Source: Clostridia bacterium (GTDB lineage: Bacteria > Bacillota > Clostridia > Lachnospirales > Lachnospiraceae). From it: a stretch of 40,339 bases of DNA. Below are positions 1-6,590 of the stretch, one piece after another. The stretch covers positions 1 to 40,339 of the forward strand of contig JAQXQS010000206.1 in NCBI GenBank assembly GCA_029101305.1, written 5' to 3'. The notes under the pieces were generated by a model that was given only the letters and a program-made list of their open reading frames with translations, was not told the origin of the DNA and did no database searches. The translations under genes and the position numbers were made by a program. Numbering within the stretch: the stretch's first letter is position 1; every line of letters starts with the position of its first letter.

Positions 1-48
1 AAACATCATCATTTGTTCTCTTTTTTTATCTGCATTTTTCGTCATCAT
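1..48 (-). CDS. 5' end of an unidentified gene running off the left edge
   Basis: Read on the minus strand, an open frame starts at ATG 48 with MMTKNADKKREQMMMF and leaves the window after 16 codons. A GAAGGGCGG stretch upstream could serve as a weak ribosome binding site. The charged start followed by a Met run is too short to assign to a family. A transposase-type N-terminus is possible, but I cannot support it. Confidence 0.3.
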   Translation of the reverse strand, partial: MMTKNADKKREQMMMF

Positions 49-62
49 AAAAAACACCGCCC

Positions 63-171
63 TTCTGATATTTATTATATCAGAAAAGCGGTTCCAACAA
101 TAGCAAAACCCTGCAAAAGCAGGGCTTTGTCTACAATCTGATATTTACTATTTCCAATAGTGAATATTTTT
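63..171. repeat. three short hairpins in the left intergenic region
   Basis: Three inverted repeats lie close together. TTCTGATAT (63-71) pairs with ATATCAGAA (77-85). CCCTGC (109-114) pairs with GCAGGG (119-124). ATATTTACTAT (141-151) pairs with ATAGTGAATAT (157-167) with one mismatch and is followed by a T run on the plus strand. They separate the leftward partial gene from the rightward XRE gene and could be terminators or the edge of a mobile element. No gene is seen between them. Confidence 0.4.
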
Positions 172-200
172 CTTATGCTAGAATTACCCAAAAATGTATA

Positions 201-229
201 TTACTTTTCATTTTTACTTATACTATACA
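201..229 (+). promoter_or_regulatory. putative promoter of the XRE gene
   Basis: A TTACTT hexamer (201-206) and TATACA (224-229) are separated by 17 bp, about 50 bp upstream of the XRE start codon. The -35 box is weak. A short TGTCG...CGACA repeat lies between the promoter and the Shine-Dalgarno and could be an operator. Confidence 0.4.
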
Positions 230-279
230 AAAGATAAAATGAAGTGTCGTTCTAATCCGACATTTTGAGGAGGATTTAC

Positions 280-519
280 TTGGATTACAAACAACGTATT
301 CGCGATTTGCGGGAGGATGCAGATAAGACGCAGACTCAGATTGCGGAATACCTGGGTACTTCTCAGACCATGTACGCCCGATATGAACGTGGCGCCAACG
401 AGATGCCGATCCGTTATCAGGTTGCTTTATGCAAGTATTATCAGGTCTCTGCAGATTATATCCTCGGATTTACGAATCAGAAAATTCCTCTGCCATCTGA
501 CACTTCCCGCAGGACATAA
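280..519 (+). CDS. small XRE-family helix-turn-helix regulator
   Basis: This 79-residue protein consists almost entirely of a Cro/CI-type helix-turn-helix (IRDLREDADKTQTQIAEYLG, then QTMYARYERGANEMP and YYQVSADYILG). Such proteins bind DNA as dimers and usually repress nearby or divergent promoters. I start it at TTG 280 because a perfect GAGGAGG (267-273) lies 6 nt upstream; an in-frame TTG at 265 overlaps that site and is unlikely. The family assignment is firm. The regulated gene is unknown, but the accessory genes on both sides and its own promoter are the obvious candidates. Confidence 0.85.
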   Translation: MDYKQRIRDLREDADKTQTQIAEYLGTSQTMYARYERGANEMPIRYQVALCKYYQVSADYILGFTNQKIPLPSDTSRRT

Positions 520-575
520 CAAGCTCGCAGTCTTTTTTCCCAATATAGGGATAAACGACTACGAGCTTGTTATTT
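518..575. terminator. 15-bp inverted repeat overlapping the XRE stop codon
   Basis: Arms at 518-532 (AACAAGCTCGCAGTC) and 557-571 (GACTACGAGCTTGTT) pair with one mismatch around a 24-nt loop and are followed by TATTTTATAATA. The repeat lies between convergent genes and probably terminates transcription from both sides. Its left arm begins inside the TAA stop of the XRE gene. Confidence 0.55.
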
Positions 576-916
576 TATAATACTCCAAACAATAAGAATA
601 AAAGCATTTGTGCCCCTACTCCAAGCACAGAATATATTATGTATGTACCACAGCTGCCATTATCTTCTATTAATGCACTGCAAAGATATTCTGTTATAAG
701 GAAAATTGCACCTTCCGGTACTATAACAATTGCCGCACCAAGAAAATTTAGAATCACTTCAAAAAGCATTCTTATAGCACCTTCATGTGCCAATTCCGCA
801 AATCCCGGAAAAAACACCCACAAAAAATATCCCACAGGAATAAGCCTTATTCCATCACATACAGCACAAACCACAGCTTCTGCGAAACTGCAGGATGATT
901 CAAAATCTCCAACCAC
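575..916 (-). CDS. small hydrophobic membrane protein, unknown
   Basis: The frame encodes up to 113 residues with about three hydrophobic segments (around LIPVGYFLWVFF, MLFEVILNFLGAAIVIV and TYIIYSVLGVGAQMLLFLLF). It overlaps the 3' end of the upstream gene by about 70 nt in another frame, so the true start is probably later, for example GTG at 874; no convincing Shine-Dalgarno is visible at either position. It could be translated by coupling to the upstream gene or be its C-terminal part after a frameshift. I do not recognise the family. Confidence 0.5.
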   Translation of the reverse strand: MVGDFESSCSFAEAVVCAVCDGIRLIPVGYFLWVFFPGFAELAHEGAIRMLFEVILNFLGAAIVIVPEGAIFLITEYLCSALIEDNGSCGTYIIYSVLGVGAQMLLFLLFGVL

Positions 917-1560
917 GTTAAAAATTCCGTATTGCTCGCTGCAATTCGGCTATTATATGCAATTACTTCCTGATTTTCTGCTATAGACTGCATATTGTTT
1001 GCCAACACATTTACAGTATTCGTTAAGCGTTCTGAATTCTGGGTTGCGTAATTGATTGCGTCATACAGCATGTATTGGGAATTCCGAATCTGATCTAGCT
1101 TGTACAGAACATCATCCAATTTGGAAATAATAAGATTCATTCTCAATTCATTGTCAAATTTGTTATAGGCTCCTTCATGGCCAGTTAAGCAATCGCAGCA
1201 GCCTGATTTAAAATAATCATAAATAGATGCAACGGGAATCAATCCACGGTATTTGGGATATATAATATTTTTATCATAGTAGCAATTTAAAACACGCACA
1301 GTTTCATTTCTATTCTGCTCCATAATGCGAATTTCCTGTCTTATTGAATCCATCTGCCAATTGATCTGCTGAACATGGCGGTTGTTTTGCTCATATAATT
1401 GTCTGTTGTATTCCAATATTTTATTATTTCTTTCTTCTGATTCTGCCACACTTTTGCTTTCTGCAAACCACCCATAAATAGCACCGACAACTGCTCCTAT
1501 AAAAAATAAGCGGTCCAAAAAAGCTATTAAATTTCCACTATTTTGCAATTGCTGCAACAA
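847..1560 (-). CDS. membrane-anchored coiled-coil protein, unknown
   Basis: The protein has 237 residues. An N-terminal membrane segment (LFFIGAVVGAIYGWF, about residues 19-33) is followed by a long helical, Gln/Asn-rich region (SKSVAESEERNNKILEYNRQ onward). A Cys-rich motif (SGCCDCLTGHEGAYNKFDNE) comes next, then a second coiled coil (LDDVLYKLDQIRNSQYMLYD). The start is TTG at 1560, which overlaps the preceding broken gene by 23 nt, suggesting translational coupling. Similar Cys-motif plus coiled-coil proteins occur in accessory regions of Clostridia as far as I recall, but without a named function. The layout suggests a cytoplasmic or cell-surface helical scaffold anchored in the membrane. 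Confidence 0.65.
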   Translation of the reverse strand: MLQQLQNSGNLIAFLDRLFFIGAVVGAIYGWFAESKSVAESEERNNKILEYNRQLYEQNNRHVQQINWQMDSIRQEIRIMEQNRNETVRVLNCYYDKNIIYPKYRGLIPVASIYDYFKSGCCDCLTGHEGAYNKFDNELRMNLIISKLDDVLYKLDQIRNSQYMLYDAINYATQNSERLTNTVNVLANNMQSIAENQEVIAYNSRIAASNTEFLTWLEILNHPAVSQKLWFVLYVME

Positions 1561-1790
1561 ACATGAGAATTACACTACCAATTCCTCCCATAAGACCATA
1601 TGCCATTGCTGAAGTAACATAATCACTATTTGTATCATGCGTCGGTTCTGTCCGTACAGGCTGGTTTTTCTCTATTTCCATTTCATTCAACCGCTGATAT
1701 AAACGATTTAATGAACTATTCTGTTCATATAGTAACCTTTTCCAAATAATAAACTTTCCCCAAATATTCTTCCAGCTTCGCTCTGTCCAT
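1538..1790 (-). pseudogene. frameshifted 84-residue coiled-coil/TM protein
   Basis: Translation from ATG 1790, 8 nt after a GGGAGG site, gives MDRAKLEEYLGKVYYLEK and then a TGA after three more codons. Skipping one base near 1737-1742 restores a frame that continues LLYEQNSSLNRLYQRLNEME and ends in a membrane segment (MAYGLMGGIGSVILMFVAAI) at TAG 1538. The total length of 253 nt is 84 codons plus one base. This fits a single-base insertion, a sequencing error, or a recoding site. It is the first gene of the minus-strand group and overlaps the next one. Confidence 0.65.
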
Positions 1791-1818
1791 CTAAGCTTCC
1801 TCCCTTTGTTTTGCTTTT

Positions 1819-1844
1819 ATTTTAGTACATATATTTACTAAAAT
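1819..1844. promoter_or_regulatory. perfect 9-bp inverted repeat, candidate operator
   Basis: ATTTTAGTA (1819-1827) and TACTAAAAT (1836-1844) are exact inverted copies 8 bp apart, just upstream of the leftward membrane-protein genes. The size and spacing fit a dimeric HTH operator, possibly for the XRE protein encoded at 280-519. The repeat also contains AT-rich -10-like sequence for the minus-strand genes. Confidence 0.4.
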
Positions 1845-1883
1845 TAATTAAAAAAAACCGTTTTACAAGCATTAGCTGGACAC

Positions 1884-1940
1884 TTTGTCGAATCTTGTCG
1901 AACTCTTTTTCTTGCAAAATAGCCCAGGCTGTACTATACT
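1884..1940 (+). promoter_or_regulatory. promoter of the Rpn gene with tandem Spo0A-box-like sites
   Basis: TTGCAA (1912-1917) and TATACT (1935-1940) are 17 bp apart, a good sigma-A promoter. Immediately upstream, TTTGTCGAA (1884-1892) and CTTGTCGAA (1894-1902) repeat with a 10-bp period. The known Spo0A box is close to TTTGTCRAA, so these read as two 0A boxes on the same face of the helix, centred near -59 and -49. Activation by Spo0A is inferred. Confidence 0.55.
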
Positions 1941-2042
1941 ATAACAAAGCATTTCATTTCAGTAAGTCTATTTGATATCATCTCTGGTATCTTCGGCGCT
2001 CTGCCGCTTCAGAAATCTCATGCTTTTTCCCATATAACAGCA

Positions 2043-2108
2043 GGAAGGTTTCTGATCAGAACGCAGGTGATCCTATAAGAGACCTTCCACCATCTTTATA
2101 AGGAGGTC
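2043..2108 (+). promoter_or_regulatory. structured leader around the Rpn Shine-Dalgarno
   Basis: In the leader RNA, 2043-2053 (GGAAGGTTTCT) can pair with 2078-2088 (AGAGACCTTCC), one G-U pair included, with an inner GATCA/TGATC helix (2054-2058 with 2068-2072). Alternatively, 2081-2087 (GACCTTC) can pair with 2102-2108 (GGAGGTC), which hides the Shine-Dalgarno. The two pairings share the same strand and exclude each other. This suggests a translational switch, though no ligand or RNA family is recognised. Confidence 0.45.
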
Positions 2109-2112
2109 TTTT

Positions 2113-3018
2113 ATGAACAGTGTATCTTTACCAGTAAACCGCATCTACAAGGATCGACTCTACAAGATGATTTTTAATGACAAATCAGAACTACTGAAAC
2201 TTTACAATGCAATCAATGGAACTAACTATGAAGATCCCGAAATGCTCACCATAACCACGCTGGAGAACGCAATCTACATGACAATGAAGAATGATCTCTC
2301 CTTTATCATTGATATGCGCCTGGCTCTTTATGAGCAGCAATCCATGGTGAATCCCAATCTGCCTTTACGTTTTCTTATGTACATAGCGGATATTTACTCT
2401 GCCTATGTAAAAGATATGAACATTTATAGTTCTAAGAAGCTGCAGATTCCGTTGCCTTCTTTTGTTATCTTTTATAACGGAGTGCAGGCACAGCCAGATA
2501 AAACGGAATTTCTTCTTTCAGAGTTATTCCATCCCACTAGCGGCGAACCTGCACTGGAGTTGAAGGCTGTCATGCTTAACATCAATAAGGGACATAACCA
2601 GGAATTACTGAATGCTTGTCACACGCTCAGAGATTACTCTGAATATGTTGCACGCATTCGTACTTATTCTGGCGAATTGCCATTGGCTGACGCAGTTGAG
2701 AAGGCGATCACCGAATGCATACATGAAAACATCCTGCGGGACTTTCTACTAAAGAATAGAGCGGAGGCGAAAGCTATGAGTATCTATGAATATGACGAAG
2801 CGAAAACTATGCGTATGTTTCAGAAAGAATGGTATGAAGAAGGAAGACATGCCGGTATCCAGGCAACCATCGAAACATGTTTGGAGTTTAACCTCTCTTC
2901 CGATGCTATTCTTCAAAAGCTAATGACCAAATTTCAGCTTTCCGAAAGCCAGGCACAGGAATATCTTGACAAATATGGCACATCCGAGACAGCACCGTCT
3001 CCAAATAAAGACTCTTAA
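2113..3018 (+). CDS. Rpn-family recombination-promoting nuclease / putative transposase
   Basis: The 301-residue protein has the N-terminus typical of Rpn/PD-(D/E)XK proteins of Clostridia (NRIYKDRLYKMIFNDKSELL, then NGTNYEDPEMLTITTLENAI). The likely nuclease core is D67 in FIIDMRL followed by E74-x-Q76 in LYEQQS. Known Rpn proteins are Mg-dependent DNA endonucleases that raise RecA-independent recombination; exact targets are unknown. The C-terminal 90 residues are helical and end in LSESQAQEYLDKYG, usual for the family. The start is ATG 2113 after AAGGAGG. The gene is monocistronic, has its own promoter and long leader, and is followed by a fragment of a second copy. Confidence 0.8.
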   Translation: MNSVSLPVNRIYKDRLYKMIFNDKSELLKLYNAINGTNYEDPEMLTITTLENAIYMTMKNDLSFIIDMRLALYEQQSMVNPNLPLRFLMYIADIYSAYVKDMNIYSSKKLQIPLPSFVIFYNGVQAQPDKTEFLLSELFHPTSGEPALELKAVMLNINKGHNQELLNACHTLRDYSEYVARIRTYSGELPLADAVEKAITECIHENILRDFLLKNRAEAKAMSIYEYDEAKTMRMFQKEWYEEGRHAGIQATIETCLEFNLSSDAILQKLMTKFQLSESQAQEYLDKYGTSETAPSPNKDS

Positions 3019-3021
3019 TCT

Positions 3022-3111
3022 ATGCAAGCTTTAACCCCAAATGTTAACCTTTCCAAAAGTCAGGCAGAAGATTATCTTAAAGAATTCTTTCAGCCACCAA
3101 CTCTTGACTAA
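3022..3111 (+). pseudogene. C-terminal remnant of a second Rpn-like gene
   Basis: The 29-codon frame starting at ATG 3022 ends in VNLSKSQAEDYLKEFFQ, which resembles the C-terminal LSESQAQEYLDKYG of the intact gene just upstream. It begins three bases after that gene's stop. It has no catalytic region and no ribosome binding site. It is best read as what is left of a tandem paralog or of an older C-terminus displaced by recombination. Confidence 0.5.
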
Positions 3112-3142
3112 TTATAGTTGTGTAATATTCTTGTACAAAAGC

Positions 3143-3189
3143 GGCGGGGATAAATTCTTCCCTCGTCTGGAAGGACCTTTATCCCCGCC
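3143..3189. terminator. bidirectional terminator
   Basis: GGCGGGGATAAA (3143-3154) and TTTATCCCCGCC (3178-3189) form a perfect 12-bp stem between the rightward Rpn remnant and the leftward gene ending at 3200. T-rich sequence flanks both sides, weakly on the minus side. Confidence 0.7.
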
Positions 3190-3199
3190 ATCTTATTTC

Positions 3200-3631
3200 T
3201 TACAGAAACTCCTTCAATTTCTCCACATTTTCCTCTTCAAATTCCTGCAGCCGTTCCATCAGTTTTTTGATGTCTTTTTCCACGTCATTTTCGTACTGAT
3301 GCAGTTTTTTCACGGCTTCAGTAATTCCCATGCTGCTGCCCTGGATCAGCATTTTGGCAATGTGGGAGGTGGAGGCGTCGGCCATGGTCTGAAGGTTGAC
3401 CATCAGGTAGGTGCGTATTTTTTCAAAAGTGCCAAGACCTTTCTCATCATATCCGTTTCGGTTTAGGATGTCCCTGGCTTCATTGTGAAATTTCCGGTAT
3501 CCGGTAAGCTGTTTTTCCAGATAAGCCTGGAGCTTCTCATCCTCCGTAATCTCCAGAAGCTGCTCCAAGGTGTCCACACCCATCTGGGAATTCTGATACA
3601 CATAGTTTAAAAATTCTACATTGGCATTCAT
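3200..3631 (-). CDS. helical protein of unknown function, possibly ferritin-like fold
   Basis: The 143-residue all-helical protein (MNANVEFLNYVYQNSQMGVD...) contains a central MVNLQTMADASTSHIAKMLI and a charged coiled-coil C-terminus (KDIKKLMERLQEFEEENVEK). Start ATG 3631 is chosen over an upstream in-frame ATG because AAAGGAG lies 8 nt before it. The four-helix pattern with scattered Glu and His is reminiscent of ferritin-like stress proteins, but no clear di-iron motif is seen. It has its own promoter region (3632-3802) and terminator, so it is probably a single-gene unit. Confidence 0.75.
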   Translation of the reverse strand: MNANVEFLNYVYQNSQMGVDTLEQLLEITEDEKLQAYLEKQLTGYRKFHNEARDILNRNGYDEKGLGTFEKIRTYLMVNLQTMADASTSHIAKMLIQGSSMGITEAVKKLHQYENDVEKDIKKLMERLQEFEEENVEKLKEFL

Positions 3632-3802
3632 TAGCAATTCTCCTTTGCTGTAAAACATATTTCTTACATGTGTTTCTCTATGCTATTGTAGAATTTCCAA
3701 TTTTGCCATTATTATTCCAAGATGCACTTATGTTTTGCATTCCTGGCTATTTCCCTCATTTTAGCAAGACTTGCAACCATCCTTTTTTCCTTAAGTCATC
3801 CA

Positions 3803-4531
3803 TCATTCATACTTCACGATTTCTTTTTTCAGCCTCTTCATGATCCGCTTTTCCAGCCTGGAAATATAAGACTGGGAAATTCCCAGAAGGTCAGCTACCT
3901 CCTTCTGTGTTTTCTCCCGCCCTTCCTGCCTTCCAAGTCCGAAACGCAGCTTGATGATGGTCTGCTCCCTTGGAGAAAGTTTGGAGATTGCTTTTCCCAG
4001 GAGCTTGATCTCTACCTCATCCTCCAGACGCCTGGAGATCACATCGTCATCCGTTCCCAGAATGTCTGAAAGAAGAAGCTCGTTTCCATCCCAGTCCACA
4101 TTCAGCGGTTCGTATATGGAAACCTCCATCTTCGTCTTGCTGTTTCGTCTCAGATACATCAGGATCTCATTTTCAATACACCGGGACGCATAAGTTGCCA
4201 GCTTAATATTTTTCACCGGATTAAAAGTATTGATTGCCTTGATCAGCCCGATGGTGCCAATGGAAATCAGATCCTCCACACTCACACCTGTATTGTCAAA
4301 CTTCTTGGCAATATAAACCACCAGTCTGAGGTTGTGTTCGATCAGAATGGATTTTGCCTCTTTTTCCTCAGAAGTCCCAAGTTTCTCAAGAATCCTCGCT
4401 TCTCTCTGGGATTCCAACGGCGGCGGTAAAATGTCACTTCCGCCAATATAATAAACCTCTCCCTGTCTGCCAAGCAGAAATCTTGGCATTACCTGAAATG
4501 GATAATAAGCTGCACTTGCTGATCTGTTCAT
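3803..4531 (-). CDS. sigE: sporulation sigma factor SigE (early mother cell)
   Basis: The 242-residue sigma-70 family protein has region 2 ([52 protein letters not shown]) and region 4 with a helix-turn-helix ([20 protein letters not shown]). The length matches Bacillus SigE (239). The first ~25 residues before the conserved core act in this family as a pro-peptide removed by SpoIIGA, whose gene lies 14 nt upstream. SigE directs mother-cell transcription after asymmetric septation. The start is ATG 4531 after AGGAGGGG; a longer frame overlapping spoIIGA is unlikely. Unlike many Clostridia, no sigG follows directly. Confidence 0.95.
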   Translation of the reverse strand: MNRSASAAYYPFQVMPRFLLGRQGEVYYIGGSDILPPPLESQREARILEKLGTSEEKEAKSILIEHNLRLVVYIAKKFDNTGVSVEDLISIGTIGLIKAINTFNPVKNIKLATYASRCIENEILMYLRRNSKTKMEVSIYEPLNVDWDGNELLLSDILGTDDDVISRRLEDEVEIKLLGKAISKLSPREQTIIKLRFGLGRQEGREKTQKEVADLLGISQSYISRLEKRIMKRLKKEIVKYE

Positions 4532-4545
4532 AGATGCGTCCCCTC

Positions 4546-5391
4546 CTAATGCAATATTCTGGAATTTAACAGTACCTGGTACTCTTTTCCCAAAGCAGAG
4601 GGTTCCACAGCCAGCGCCAGCACCGGATTTGCGACATGAATCACCTCCCTGGGAGTGTGAATACAAAGGTCCTCTAACACCACCGCCAGCATCACGCCCT
4701 CCTCCCCAATGGTCTGATAGGGTAAAAAGTGCGGGTGCAGGTCGGTAAGTTCTGTACCTTCCAGCTCCCCCGGGTTCTCCTTAAGGTGCCTTAGCCTGTC
4801 TGCCTTTTCTTCTGGCATCATCGCTTCCAAAACCTCAGGTTTTATAACAAAAACCTCTTTCTGGTTCATCGGGTCTACAAGCAGATTTCCTGTGTCCAAA
4901 AGCCCGAAAAACTGTTGTACATTGCCCTGGTAGGACAAGGTGACCGGATAAATATTTTTCCATCTGGCGCGAAAAGAATCGCTGAGATAGATCAGTGCGT
5001 CAAGCCCCATATAGGCTCCAAGTGCCATCACCAGGAACCGGATCAGCGTCATATTTTTTACAGGAGCCGCTTCCATAAGCCCTCCCATAAAAAAAGCCAT
5101 CAGATAAACGGTCACCAGCGCTTTCAACAGCAGTCCGTTTTTCTTAAGATCCAGTCCAAGCACCAGCATGATCCAGGCGCATCCTCCATGTAAAAGCACC
5201 TTCACAGGAAAAATCCCATCCGGCAGTACATATAAGATGAGGCAGGAAAACAGAGCGCCAATGGCTGCCGCCAGCAAAATCCTTCCACGATTTCTTTTTC
5301 GCAGGAAAAGCTTTCCCACAATGCGAAGAAGAAGGTAATCCATTAAGAGATTCGTCAGAAAGACGATGTCTATGTATACGTCATAATACAT
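4546..5391 (-). CDS. spoIIGA: sigma-E processing peptidase SpoIIGA
   Basis: The 281-residue protein has five or so N-terminal membrane helices (from [20 protein letters not shown] to about residue 150). A C-terminal protease domain carries the aspartic-protease-like motif [13 protein letters not shown]. SpoIIGA is the septal protease that activates pro-SigE after a signal from the forespore (SpoIIR). The start is ATG 5391 after AGGGGGC; the extension to 5466 lacks support and runs into the promoter. Co-transcribed with sigE just downstream, as in all known spoIIG operons. Confidence 0.95.
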   Translation of the reverse strand: MYYDVYIDIVFLTNLLMDYLLLRIVGKLFLRKRNRGRILLAAAIGALFSCLILYVLPDGIFPVKVLLHGGCAWIMLVLGLDLKKNGLLLKALVTVYLMAFFMGGLMEAAPVKNMTLIRFLVMALGAYMGLDALIYLSDSFRARWKNIYPVTLSYQGNVQQFFGLLDTGNLLVDPMNQKEVFVIKPEVLEAMMPEEKADRLRHLKENPGELEGTELTDLHPHFLPYQTIGEEGVMLAVVLEDLCIHTPREVIHVANPVLALAVEPSALGKEYQVLLNSRILH

Positions 5392-5396
5392 AAAAA

Positions 5397-5484
5397 GCCC
5401 CCTGTGGCCTGTCATCCGCTGCCTTTTACAGCAGCGGCAATCCTTCACTTTGGTAAGTGAACCCATTATACGGTCACAGGGGGC
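5397..5484. repeat. 13-bp inverted repeat bracketing the spoIIG transcription start
   Basis: GCCCCCTGTGGCC (5397-5409) and GGTCACAGGGGGC (5472-5484) are inverted copies with one mismatch. The first contains the spoIIGA Shine-Dalgarno on the minus strand and the second lies inside the promoter spacer. Two smaller hairpins lie between them (5416-5422 with 5431-5437, and 5444-5450 with 5455-5461). In RNA reading through from aroD this would be a three-way junction ending in UUUUU AUG. Confidence 0.6.
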
Positions 5485-5498
5485 GCAGATTTTGTCAA
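5465..5498 (-). promoter_or_regulatory. spoIIG promoter with 22-bp spacer and overlapping Spo0A box
   Basis: On the minus strand a consensus TTGACA (5498-5493) and a consensus TATAAT (5470-5465) are 22 bp apart, too far for an ordinary sigma-A promoter. The Bacillus subtilis spoIIG promoter is known for a 22-bp spacer and dependence on Spo0A. A 0A-box-like TTTGTCAAA lies on the plus strand at 5491-5499, across the -35 box. A further ATCGACA (5535-5541) upstream may be another site. Confidence 0.75.
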
Positions 5499-5532
5499 AA
5501 AGGGACGGGAAACCTTAAGAATTTCTCGTCCC
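5497..5532 (-). terminator. intrinsic terminator of aroD
   Basis: On the minus strand GGGACGAGAAA (5532-5522) and TTTCCCGTCCC (5512-5502) form an 11-bp stem with one mismatch, followed by TTTTT (5501-5497). It ends aroD transcription just before the spoIIG promoter; the T run abuts its -35 box. A second repeat nearer aroD (CTGCGCAAA 5615-5623 with 5634-5642) lacks a T run. Confidence 0.75.
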
Positions 5533-5643
5533 AAATCGACAGCATGATCTGTCATTTTTCGTTATTTTATTATTGATTCTTTCTATTATTCAATGTTTCA
5601 TCTACTGTCATAAGCTGCGCAAACTTGCATTTCTTTGCGCAGA

Positions 5644-6414
5644 TCAGCCTTCTTCATTCTTCTTATGCAAAGCATCCAGAAGACTTCTCAGCTCTCCAAT
5701 TGGAAACTGTCCCGGTGCAGAAGCGGCGCCTACCGTTCCGAAGGTAATGCCGGAACCGAAATTTTCTCCGGAAATACGGGTAATAGAGCCAATGCTTCCC
5801 ATAGCCATGGATACCAGCGGTTTTTCACTCTCCTGGCGCATGGCGTTGGTAGCTTCCATAATGGCTGCCACGTCTTCAAAACCTTTTGGCATAACTGCCA
5901 TCTTCAAAATATCAGCACCGGAGTTTTCCATTTCCCGTAACCGGTTCAGAAGCACCTCCTGGCTGTCTGTTTTGTCAAAATCGTGGGAAGAAGCGATTAC
6001 TTTCACACCTTCTTTTTGAAGCTCTGCAACCAGTTTTTTCTTCTCCTCCGGATTTCCCATTACTTCCACATCCACCAGATCCGCCTTTTTGCTCTTTGCG
6101 GCATTTATGCAGCAGGCAGCGTAATCCTCCAGGGAAATGGAAATATTTCCGCCTTCTTCGCTGGTTCTTATGGTAAAAAGCAATGGCGTTTCTCCAAGGA
6201 TTTCAGCCAGTGCTTCAAGCACATTCTGGCAGGCTTCGGGATCAAGCAGTCCCTGAAAAAAATCAGCACGCCATTCCACCAGGTCTGCTGCCGCTTTTTT
6301 AGCAGCCTCCGCTTCCTGGCAGATTTTTTCCCTGGTGGTTCCGATCAGAGGGACGCAGATTTTCGGGATTCCAGAGCCGATTGTCAAATTCTTTATCTGA
6401 ATGGGTTTTGTCAT
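5644..6414 (-). CDS. aroD: type I 3-dehydroquinate dehydratase
   Basis: The 256-residue enzyme converts 3-dehydroquinate to 3-dehydroshikimate in the shikimate pathway through a Schiff base. The active-site residues of the class I family are visible: E47 in VEWRAD, H144 in SSHDF and K171 in ILKMAV. The C-terminal SITRISGENFGSGITFG loop is also typical. Length matches the family (about 250). Start ATG 6414 follows AGGAG; the longer frame to 6522 is unlikely. The gene is divergent from aroE, which carries out the next step. Confidence 0.95.
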   Translation of the reverse strand: MTKPIQIKNLTIGSGIPKICVPLIGTTREKICQEAEAAKKAAADLVEWRADFFQGLLDPEACQNVLEALAEILGETPLLFTIRTSEEGGNISISLEDYAACCINAAKSKKADLVDVEVMGNPEEKKKLVAELQKEGVKVIASSHDFDKTDSQEVLLNRLREMENSGADILKMAVMPKGFEDVAAIMEATNAMRQESEKPLVSMAMGSIGSITRISGENFGSGITFGTVGAASAPGQFPIGELRSLLDALHKKNEEG

Positions 6415-6590
6415 TTCTTGACATCTCCTTTCGCATAGAATAATATATACATAGTAACGCTTTAATGATTTCCATTTTAAACTAAATGAAAGTTCACGTT
6501 CCAATACCTTAAGGCTGTTCATGCCAACCTGGCTCAGTTATGGTGATTGTCCCGAACTTTCACAATAATAGAAACCTCAGGAGGTACCTT

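Noticed and set aside
1-48. Transposase start at the left edge
   Set aside because: Only 16 residues are visible, too few to separate an insertion sequence from any other short charged N-terminus.
5397-5484. Three-way junction as a riboswitch for spoIIGA
   Set aside because: The predicted promoter start (about 5458) lies inside the structure, so the normal transcript lacks one arm. I keep it only as a repeat with a possible read-through role.
6415-6590. T-box or other riboswitch between aroD and aroE
   Set aside because: No T-box consensus, no AGAGAG or terminator pair; only a 9-bp inverted repeat is seen.
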